A stretch of DNA of 64,000 bases from Burkholderia sp. BCC0322 (GTDB lineage: Bacteria; Pseudomonadota; Gammaproteobacteria; Burkholderiales; Burkholderiaceae), in the NCBI RefSeq assembly GCF_902833045.1, contig NZ_CADFDU010000006.1:248001-312000 (forward strand), given 5' to 3'. The notes under the pieces were generated by a model that searched no databases, was not told the DNA's origin, and saw only the letters and a list, made by a program, of their open reading frames with translations. Position 1 is the first letter of the stretch; every line of letters starts with the position of its first letter. This document shows, one piece after another, positions 58,448 through 64,000 of this stretch. The position numbers and the translations under genes are program-made.

Positions 58448-59269
58448 GTCACGTCCCTCCTGATGACTGGCGATTTTTATGAGAATTATTGAATGAGCAG
58501 GTGCTCGGTCTGCTTCACCCGGCATTATGGAATTCCTGGAAATTATGGAATTGATCCAGGCGTGCTGCTGGGGTGAATTGAATGGGAAATAACCCGTTCT
58601 CGGTTAATTCCAGAATTGAAAACAATAGTAGATGCTGCCTCGGACAGGCATGAAAGACAGCTCTGCTGGCGTCCGAGTGCAGTGCCGCCGTTGGTGCGTG
58701 CACGGCGTGAAAAACGAAACGTAAGCCACCGTAGGGGATTCTAAAGTTACGAGAAAGTCGAAGTCAATAATGATTTTATGGTTTTCGAATGGTGTTCTGA
58801 AAATGAGGCCGCAATTATTGCTTGCCGGATCGGTAAAATATGCTAATTCATGAGGAGTGAAGATGCGCCGATTATCGAGTTCGGTGAAAATCGAATGGCA
58901 ATCGATGTCCGTATTGGCGATTGATTTCGAACCGGGATTGAATCGTGACGGTTCGTCTGTCGCCACGTCTCGGGCGGTGCAAACGGAAGGCGCGGAACGC
59001 GATGGATTCGGCGATACGGAGCGGTGAGCAACCGGCGTTCCTGCGACCGGGCCGGCGGGTGATCCCGAGAACCGGATTCCATGCGATCGCGCCAACCGCG
59101 TCGGTAAGTTTGGTAGGCTGGGGGCCCGCCTCCGTTTACCGAATTGACGCAGTCGATCATTGATGCGATTCGATATCCGTCATTTGCGGGGCTGACGATT
59201 TTGCGACAGAGCGACTCTTCATCGATGGTCGATGATGGTTGACGTCGCGTTTACTCCGGAGCATGCACC
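58448..59269. other. 822-base AT-richer intergenic region
   Basis: The stretch 58490-58960 is clearly richer in A and T than the flanking DNA. Apart from one short plus-strand reading frame with a good ribosome site (58863-59027) I can support no gene here. The end nearest 58448 probably holds the promoter of the lipoprotein gene. It marks the beginning of the less GC-rich right end of the window. Confidence 0.6.
58863..59027 (+). CDS. Possible 54-residue protein
   Basis: A short reading frame starting with ATG 9 bases after GAGGAG, one of the best ribosome sites in this region. The product is MRRLSSSVKIEWQSMSVLAI followed by an acidic, Ser/Arg-rich C-terminus. It has no family, no signal peptide and no repeated motif. 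It could be a real small protein or chance. Confidence 0.3.
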   Translation: MRRLSSSVKIEWQSMSVLAIDFEPGLNRDGSSVATSRAVQTEGAERDGFGDTER

Positions 59270-59800
59270 GTGCTGCACGTACCCGACGATTCAGTGGTCG
59301 TATTGGTTGATTTTCAGACGCGGCTGATGCCGGTGATCCACGAAGGGGTATCCGTCGTCACGCAGGCGGTCCGGCTTGCCCGTATTGCGCAGATAGTCGG
59401 CGTGCCGGTGATGGGTACCGAGCAGAGCCCCCTCCAGCTGGGCCGGAACGTGTCGGACATCAAGGAGCTGTGCTCGAGCACGGTCGTCAAGGACCATTTC
59501 GACGCGTGCGCCGAGGGACTGGTCGATGCATTGCCGGCCGGGCGCAATAGCGTCATCGTCGCCGGTTGCGAGGCGCATGTGTGCGTGTTGCAAACGGCGT
59601 TCGGGCTGTTGCGCAGCGGCCGCAACGTCACGGTGGTCAGCGATGCAGTGGGGTCGCGCAAGACGATCGACCGGGACGCAGGGATCGCTCGGCTCGGGGC
59701 GGCGGGGGCGCAAATCGCGACGGTCGAGATGATCGGGTTCGAGTGGCTGGGATCCAGCCGGCATCCCCATTTTCGCGATGTGCTGCGCCTGATCAAATGA
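59270..59800 (+). CDS. Isochorismatase-family cysteine hydrolase (YcaC-like)
   Basis: A 176-residue hydrolase. The triad is Asp14 (VVLVDFQTRL), a lysine in TVVKDHFDAC (Lys74), and Cys105 (VAGCEAHVCVLQTAFGLL). It lacks the metal-binding motif of nicotinamidase. The GTG at 59270 has GGAG 8 bases upstream; the nearby ATG is out of frame. The sequence is of the type that removes amide or similar groups from small molecules; the substrate is unknown. It stands alone. Confidence 0.88.
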   Translation: MLHVPDDSVVVLVDFQTRLMPVIHEGVSVVTQAVRLARIAQIVGVPVMGTEQSPLQLGRNVSDIKELCSSTVVKDHFDACAEGLVDALPAGRNSVIVAGCEAHVCVLQTAFGLLRSGRNVTVVSDAVGSRKTIDRDAGIARLGAAGAQIATVEMIGFEWLGSSRHPHFRDVLRLIK

Positions 59801-60049
59801 GTCGCGGCGCCCCGCGCGCTGACGGAAACAGCGCTCCCGGAGCCGGCAGGTTGGGCCGGCTTGCTGCCGGCGGTCGCGGGCGGGATCCTCGCGTCGGCGG
59901 GCGACACGGAGAACATCGGGCATCGTTGCCGCTGGTATGAAATGATGCCCGTTTCGAGCCCAGCCTTTCAGCGCATGGCCGCGCGGTCCGGCACGCGAGT
60001 GAATGGCGGGGCGGCGGAACATGCGTGACCGGCTAGGGTTTCAGCCGGA

Positions 60050-60536
60050 ATGGCGGATCAATGCGAACGGGAGCGAACGAAGCGATTAGACACATTGATC
60101 CAGGCCGCTCCGGGCTGGGCCGACAGTCACCTGCATGCGTTCGAGATTGCGGGGGAGCGCTACGGCATCCCCGATCCGGAGTTCGGTTTCCGTGAGCCGG
60201 TGATCTACGAAGCCCGGGCGAGGCTCGGGCAATGCCCGGACGGTGCCGCGGCACTGCATACCTCCATGACTTCGGCGACGACTGGAGGCACAAGATCAAG
60301 GTTGAAAAGGTCCTGCCGGCAGAGACCTGCCCGTATCCCTTGGACCTCGGTGGCGCCAACGCGTGCCCTCCCGAAGATGTCGAGGGGGCTTACGGATACG
60401 ATGAATTCGTCGAGGTGATCGCCGACTTCACGCGCCCCGTGCATGAACACATGTTCGACTGGCAGGCGGGCGATTTGATCCCCCCGCAAACGACCACGAC
60501 CGCATTCAGACCGGCCTTCAGCGCATCAAGCTCTGA
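60050..60536 (+). pseudogene. Frameshifted pRiA4b ORF-3-like gene
   Basis: Parts of a plasmid pRiA4b ORF-3-like protein are spread over different frames. The first part (APGWADSHLHAFEIAGERYG, then a PDPEF segment) is in one frame, the middle (YLHDFGDDWRHKIKVEKVLP, then GANACPPEDVEGAYGYDEF) in another after a break near 60250. The C-terminal end (HDRIQTGLQRIKL, stop at 60534) needs a second shift near 60500. The first 30 or so residues of the family are missing. Such proteins of unknown function are found in many bacteria, often near mobile DNA. Sequencing error would need to explain two shifts and a truncation, so decay is likelier. Confidence 0.8.
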
Positions 60537-60629
60537 GCGTCAAGATGGCCTTCGTTCGACGGCTACCTCTCTCGACAGTTGGAGCCTTCACAAATCTCGG
60601 GGCGGTTCACTCCGCTCGGGACGGAAACT

Positions 60630-60929
60630 TTAGAGATTGGCTAGCAACCGCAACTGATGCTGGGTCTCGGTCCCCATTACGAGTACATAGAACCGCGCCT
60701 CGCGACGCTCAGGCGCTGAAAGATTTTGTGTGTCGGAAAACGTGTTCCATTCGTCACCGTCGATGTGCTCAAGTTTGCCATGGGTCCGTGCAAAGGCAAG
60801 CAACAACCGACTCGCTTCTCGTCGGATAACGATGCGGTCCACATTCAATACATAAGGTCGCCAGCCGTCCAGGAGCACAACGTAGTGAGGTACGCAACGT
60901 CGGTCGACTATCATCGTCGGTGTTGCCAT
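60630..60929 (-). CDS. Unrecognised 99-residue protein
   Basis: A reading frame starting with ATG at 60929 (MATPTMIVDRRCVPHYVVLL), with a GGGGA just before it. Composition is mixed, with a hydrophobic-charged N-terminal half and an Arg/Glu-rich C-terminal half. It has no family and no signal peptide. Codon use is less GC-biased than elsewhere. It belongs to the minus-strand run of small genes at the right end; a chance frame cannot be excluded. Confidence 0.4.
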   Translation of the reverse strand: MATPTMIVDRRCVPHYVVLLDGWRPYVLNVDRIVIRREASRLLLAFARTHGKLEHIDGDEWNTFSDTQNLSAPERREARFYVLVMGTETQHQLRLLANL

Positions 60930-61050
60930 TCCCCGAGATCTGGTTAGCAAGTCAGACTCCTTCCAACGTAGCCATCCGCATAGGTTTTTCAATGTGGAAG
61001 AATGGTTCCGTCAGCTATGTTCGTCGCGTTCGAGCGATCGACATCGCTCG

Positions 61051-61266
61051 TCAACCATACTGTGACGTTAGCCATTCCTCTGCCCATTTGTTTGCGTACG
61101 CAACTGCATCGTCACGACTGTAGAAGGCAGCCAGATCGCTGCTATTGTGTACTTCTTGCTCCGTGCCATTCATCAGTATCGTGGTAATCCGCACGTGCGC
61201 GACATACTGAACATCCGCTCTGCGCGGTGTCGAATCGATCCGGAATCGTGTTGAATTGAAGAGCAT
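61051..61266 (-). CDS. Small conserved-looking hypothetical protein
   Basis: A 71-residue protein starting with ATG at 61266, preceded by a near-perfect GGAGG with a 4-base spacer. The C-terminal part (YSRDDAVAYANKWAEEWL) is a helix of a kind seen in many small Burkholderia hypothetical proteins of unknown role. No signal peptide or metal motif. It lies on the same strand as the other small genes here. Confidence 0.6.
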   Translation of the reverse strand: MLFNSTRFRIDSTPRRADVQYVAHVRITTILMNGTEQEVHNSSDLAAFYSRDDAVAYANKWAEEWLTSQYG

Positions 61267-61768
61267 TTTTCCTCCAAATTCTGTATTTCGGTGATCGAGT
61301 CAACGACTGACGCTTTCTCCTCGTTAGCTTGCGGCTGTTGCTCGAGCGCTCGCCCCATCACAGGGCGGTTGCTGTCAGACACGCTCCCGAAGGTACTGGA
61401 TGCACTTTAGTCGTATACCTAACCGATTTGCGGGCGCACCTTGCGGGTGGGTTGTCGAGTCATGTGCCACACCAGGACGCTGTTCAGGAGGCGTGGAGCT
61501 ATCCACCGGGTGGACGGACTTCGCTATCTGAAGAGCAGCATGGCCTATCCAGACGCGATCGCGCCACTCGCATTTCGCTCGATGGACGATTAGCCATGCC
61601 TGCAATGATTCAACTAGCTGATGGGGCGACAGCCACTGACGAGTTTTCCTTTGGGTGACGAGTTGCAGCGCAACAAGGAAACAGAGCAGATCCACATACC
61701 TGGTTGCGACGCGCATGGTTGGTCTTCTGGCTTTCAATGTTTGTGAACGCGTCGGCGTGAGCCCATCC
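61267..61768. other. About 500 bases without a supported gene
   Basis: Reading frames exist on both strands, the longest on the minus strand (from 61800 to 61375), but none has a ribosome site, an ATG at the right place or a recognisable family. The minus frame would also overlap the gene at 61769-61969. The DNA is less GC-rich than the window as a whole and may be decayed coding sequence. Confidence 0.5.
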
Positions 61769-61969
61769 TCAGATACTGAGCGCCTTCTCAATTGCGGCAA
61801 TCAATTTGAATGCGTCGTCCCGACCGATCAGAAAACCCCGGCTGGTGTACTCGCACCCGAATGCATAGAAGCTAGGTAACAGGGTCACCATGTCTTTCTG
61901 CTGATTGAAATCGACTTCGCATTTAGTCAGCGGGAAAAACGGAGGCGCCTCGGTCGGCATGTTGTACAC
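61769..61969 (-). CDS. Unrecognised 66-residue protein downstream of the S21 paralogue
   Basis: It starts with GTG at 61969, 9 bases after the rpsU stop codon. A GGAGGG overlapping the end of rpsU lies 4 bases before that GTG; an ATG three codons on is an alternative. The product (MYNMPTEAPPFFPLTKCEVD at the start, ending RDDAFKLIAAIEKALSI) is not recognised. The close spacing suggests co-transcription and translational coupling with the S21 gene. Confidence 0.6.
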   Translation of the reverse strand: MYNMPTEAPPFFPLTKCEVDFNQQKDMVTLLPSFYAFGCEYTSRGFLIGRDDAFKLIAAIEKALSI

Positions 61970-61978
61970 GATGCCCTC

Positions 61979-62191
61979 CTAGTACATTTTCCGGGGCGGC
62001 AACATGCGTTTCGCACGCAAGCGCTGCCTGGCAACGGCGCTGGCCTTTTTGCGCTTGCGTTCCGTCGTGGGCTTTTCATAGCCGGTGCGGCTGCGCAACT
62101 CGCGAATCAACCCGGTTTTCTCGATGCCACGCCGGAATCGCCGCAGCGCGACATCGATCGGTTCGTTGAGCTTCAGAATAATTGTCGTCAT
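61979..62191 (-). CDS. rpsU: 30S ribosomal protein S21 paralogue
   Basis: A 70-residue S21 protein with the usual basic C-terminus ([20 protein letters not shown]) and the N-terminal core [21 protein letters not shown]21 binds the 30S platform near the anti-Shine-Dalgarno and aids initiation. The standard rpsU of proteobacteria is followed by dnaG-rpoD or yqeY; here it is among small unknown genes, so this is likely an additional copy. AGGA precedes the ATG at 62191. The gene just after it is coupled to it. Confidence 0.92.
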   Translation of the reverse strand: MTTIILKLNEPIDVALRRFRRGIEKTGLIRELRSRTGYEKPTTERKRKKASAVARQRLRAKRMLPPRKMY

Positions 62192-62224
62192 GTAGATCCT
62201 GTTTTGAAAGATTCGAGCGTACAG

Positions 62225-62434
62225 CTAGCCGAGTCGTGTCATGACGGCGCTGGCTATCTCGTCGGATTCGAATTCCGAATATCCGGCCCCGATCGATAGT
62301 GCACGTATAGCCACGAACATTTGCAGCTCATGTTGATGGCACATCGCTGAATCGGCGATTCTGGAGGGCACGACGGTGTCGATCCGGGTGACCTCATTTC
62401 GTCTGATCAAGCCGAGTAGTTCGTCGATGATCAT
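62225..62434 (-). CDS. Unrecognised 69-residue protein upstream of rpsU
   Basis: The ATG at 62434 (MIIDELLGLIRRNEVTRI) has GGAGGG with a 4-base spacer; a longer TTG start would overlap that site. The product is acidic and predicted helical, with a cysteine-histidine segment AMCHQHELQMF. No family recognised. It ends 33 bases before the S21 gene on the same strand. Confidence 0.6.
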   Translation of the reverse strand: MIIDELLGLIRRNEVTRIDTVVPSRIADSAMCHQHELQMFVAIRALSIGAGYSEFESDEIASAVMTRLG

Positions 62435-62481
62435 TTCGCCCTCCAAACGACCGGGAAATTGTGTTGCGCTGGCGAGTCGCT

Positions 62482-62766
62482 TCAGCGTGCGCTGGAAAAG
62501 AAACCCTGTTTTTCGCGATTGTCGTCGATGATGTTCTCGGCAAAGCGCACCGAGGCACGACGGGCGTCGCCGGCGCTGTCAAATGGCGAGGTGTCGCGCA
62601 ATCTGAAAGTCTGGCTTTGTGTCAGCGTATCGGTGGTCCCGCGAAGGCAAATCTTGACGGCCGCGTCGAACCCGGCATCGTAGTTATGCGGGCTGCCATT
62701 CGGCGCCGGCACGTGCGGGTAAATCAATGGGTAAATCTCGAATCCACGATAGACGTGCATGCTCAT
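62482..62766 (-). CDS. Hypothetical 94-residue protein
   Basis: The ATG at 62766 has AGGAG with a 6-base spacer. The product begins MSMHVYRGFEIYPLIYPH and contains GFDAAVKICLRGTT and AGDARRASVRFAENIIDD. The aromatic, short beta-strand start followed by a helix recalls small Burkholderia hypothetical proteins of the YRGYxIxP type, but I do not assign a function. It lies on the same strand as its neighbours, 47 bases before the next gene. Confidence 0.6.
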   Translation of the reverse strand: MSMHVYRGFEIYPLIYPHVPAPNGSPHNYDAGFDAAVKICLRGTTDTLTQSQTFRLRDTSPFDSAGDARRASVRFAENIIDDNREKQGFFSSAR

Positions 62767-62950
62767 GACAAACTCCTGGCGTTCGGCCACGACGAGTCGC
62801 ATGGGCGAACACATCCAGCCGGTGTCCCTGTTGCGGAGCGGGCTGGTTGGTGAAGGGGACTACGTTGCAGCGCGAAGGAGGGGCGATGCAGCAAGAGGGC
62901 GGATGGAGGGGCGAAAGATCAGAGGACTGATGATCTCCCTGATGAACCCA

Positions 62951-62980
62951 TCATACGCGCATCGTTTGACGCACGTATGA
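62951..62980. other. Inverted repeat between the 94-residue gene and the IF-1 paralogue
   Basis: TCATACGCGC and GCACGTATGA form a 10-bp stem (one G-U pair) around a 10-base loop; a T-rich stretch (TTTATTTT) follows on the plus strand. It would be a plus-strand terminator by shape, although no plus-strand gene ends here; an operator is the alternative. The surrounding 62767-63066 holds no gene that I can support. Confidence 0.5.
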
Positions 62981-63066
62981 TTTATTTTGGGTACGAACAA
63001 GAACGTGTCGGCATGCGGTGCGACAGGCGTGCGGTATCGGCTTGCGAGTGGCAGGGGGTGACATCG

Positions 63067-63399
63067 TCACGTGTCCACTCGATGACACCCGTGATCAGGC
63101 GAGCGTCGAACGAATCTCTTTGTCGTCGAAGCGGCCGGCGCCCGGTCGTCTCCGTGCCGGAAATCGATGCGGTCGTTGGTCCGGTCGTAGGCGGACAACG
63201 CCGGCCTTACGCGAGCCCCTGCGAGGATCCCGATGCGGTGCCTGCGCATGCGTTCCGATGCGTGCGCGGCGACGGTCGCGCCGTTTTCCAGTGTCACGCG
63301 GAATCTGCTCTCCGAGAGGACTTCATCGACAACGCCGTCCGGTTCCAGGCGTTCTTCCTTTGTCGCGCCAATGTCTCTCGTCAGAGCGACGACCTTCAC
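63067..63399 (-). CDS. infA: Translation initiation factor IF-1 paralogue
   Basis: The reading frame encodes an S1/OB-fold protein clearly related to IF-1: GVVDEVLSESRFRVTLENGA, AHASERMRRHRIGILAGARV, then LSAYDRTNDRIDFRH. About 29 further residues (basic, ending HRVDT) extend the C-terminus beyond the normal IF-1 end. The GTG at 63399 gives nine residues unlike IF-1 and has no Shine-Dalgarno. The conserved part starts at an in-frame ATT (63372) preceded by GAGAG. The true start is thus uncertain. Beta-proteobacteria often have a second infA beside cold-shock genes, and this seems to be one. Confidence 0.85.
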   Translation of the reverse strand: MKVVALTRDIGATKEERLEPDGVVDEVLSESRFRVTLENGATVAAHASERMRRHRIGILAGARVRPALSAYDRTNDRIDFRHGDDRAPAASTTKRFVRRSPDHGCHRVDT

Positions 63400-63436
63400 T
63401 CGAAGGCAAGTTCGCTGTTACAACCGGCTCAATCCG

Positions 63437-63592
63437 CTATTGCGGCGCGAGAGGGCGCCTCTTCGGGCGCGAGTTCGTGCCAGAGGGAGGCTTCGGCGGC
63501 ACCCAGTTCAATGCGGTGCCCAGCTTGGGCAGGATCATGGCCTGCTTGGCACGCGGAGGGGCCTTGTTACTGCGAGGCTGACTTCGGGTCAT
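63437..63592 (-). CDS. Small basic proline-rich protein
   Basis: A 51-residue protein starting with ATG at 63592, preceded by AGGAG with a 7-base spacer. It is very basic and proline-rich (MTRSQPRSNKAPPRAKQAMI, ending SRPKRRPLAPQ), which suggests RNA or nucleic-acid contact. No family known to me. It lies between cspA and the IF-1 paralogue on the same strand, 37 bases before the latter. Confidence 0.65.
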   Translation of the reverse strand: MTRSQPRSNKAPPRAKQAMILPKLGTALNWVPPKPPSGTNSRPKRRPLAPQ

Positions 63593-63839
63593 GCGGATTC
63601 TCCTGATGTGCGGCTTGCGGGGAGGCGGTGGGCATGGCGCCCGATCGCACTCGTGCGGCTGAACACGCGCGCTACGAGCGATATTTGCGTATCGACTACG
63701 CACTTGGTCGACAGCCGGATGGGAGACGGATGGTCGGGCCTGGTCTGCGTCGAGTCGCGTTGCATCTACGACGGAGGGTGCAGCAATTGAAGCGGCAGTG
63801 AGGTGTCGCTTCGTGAGCAGGACGGATGGCGTCGCGCGA

Positions 63840-64000
63840 TTACAGCGGGGTAATGTTCGATGCTTGCAGACCCTTGGGGCCATTCTTTGTCTCGTAGCTG
63901 ACTTTCTGACCTTCCGCGAGGGTCTTGAAGCCGTCGCTGCGAATTTCCGAGAAGTGAGCGAACAGATCGTCGCCGCCGCTGTCGGGGGTGATGAAGCCGA
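63840..64000 (-). CDS. cspA: Cold shock protein (CspA family), partial
   Basis: The C-terminal 52 residues of a CspA-type OB-fold protein; the start lies beyond the window. Visible are [19 protein letters not shown] (the RNP-2 region and after), [20 protein letters not shown] and the ending LQASNITPL. These proteins bind single-stranded RNA and melt structure, often at low temperature. It heads the minus-strand run of small genes including the IF-1 and S21 paralogues. Confidence 0.93.
   Translation of the reverse strand, partial: GFITPDSGGDDLFAHFSEIRSDGFKTLAEGQKVSYETKNGPKGLQASNITPL

Noticed and set aside
58604-59095. Minus-strand reading frame of 163 codons in the AT-rich gap
   Set aside because: No ribosome site, no domain, and a composition that changes sharply with the local GC content; likely chance.
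61375-61800. Minus-strand reading frame of 141 codons
   Set aside because: It begins at TTG without a ribosome site, overlaps the better supported gene at 61769-61969 and has no family resemblance.
63789-63812. GAAGCG/CGCTTC inverted repeat after cspA
   Set aside because: Only six base pairs, a long loop and no T-run.

Overview
The window looks like a stretch of the main chromosome of a Burkholderia sensu stricto species, probably of the B. cepacia complex. The DNA is very GC-rich for most of its length. The proteins and gene order (tig-clpP-clpX-lon-tRNA-ppiD, msrB-yciB-bolA-ppiC, mfd/ispD-ispF, ompR-envZ) are those of beta-proteobacterial housekeeping loci. Species was not resolved from sequence alone. 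No phage, insertion sequence, CRISPR array or replication origin was seen.

Layout. 0-6 kb (minus): threonine dehydratase-like gene, argE and mfd. 6-7.2 kb (plus): ispD-ispF of the MEP isoprenoid pathway. 7.4-8.6 kb (minus): the peroxide pair ahpC-ahpD, with a recognisable promoter, a possible OxyR box and a terminator between the genes. 8.7-10.9 kb (minus): an OmpR/EnvZ two-component system. 11.1-14.3 kb (plus): a small exported protein and a DUF1800/DUF1501 pair. 14.3-16.3 kb: hpnD (hopanoid pathway), tRNA-Leu and two small proteins. 16.4-21.3 kb: a porin-MFS-deacetylase operon (minus) facing a LuxR-type regulator gene. 21.4-24.2 kb: panE-like gene, MarR regulator, glycerate kinase. 24.4-33.5 kb (plus): trigger factor, ClpP, ClpX, Lon, tRNA-Val, tRNA-Asp and PpiD, a protein folding and turnover block. 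33.5-38.3 kb: arylesterase and ABC ATPase (divergent, start codons overlapping), pgi, nnr. 38.3-44.5 kb: FAD oxidoreductase, purL, GNAT. 44.7-48.5 kb (minus): selO, msrB, yciB, bolA, ppiC. 48.7-54.5 kb (plus): acyl-CoA ligase, enoyl-CoA hydratase/3-hydroxyacyl-CoA dehydrogenase fusion, nicotinamidase, thiolase. 54.7-58.4 kb: membrane diguanylate cyclase and a large lipoprotein resembling glycogen-debranching-type glycosidases.

58.4-64 kb is different. It is visibly less GC-rich, contains a frameshifted pRiA4b ORF-3-like pseudogene and long stretches without a clear gene. It ends in a run of small minus-strand genes: partial cspA, a 51-residue basic protein, an IF-1 paralogue, several unrecognised 66-99-residue proteins and an S21 paralogue. 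This cluster of accessory translation and cold-shock factors interleaved with unknown small proteins is the least ordinary part of the window.

Most of the window is conserved housekeeping DNA. The observations I consider most worth checking are the accessory translation cluster, the porin-MFS-deacetylase operon with its LuxR gene and palindromic promoter, the selO-msrB pair, the OxyR-like control of ahpC-ahpD, and a degenerate repeat of the tRNA-Asp 3' end and terminator. I did not find a clear, self-contained novel defence or mobile system.
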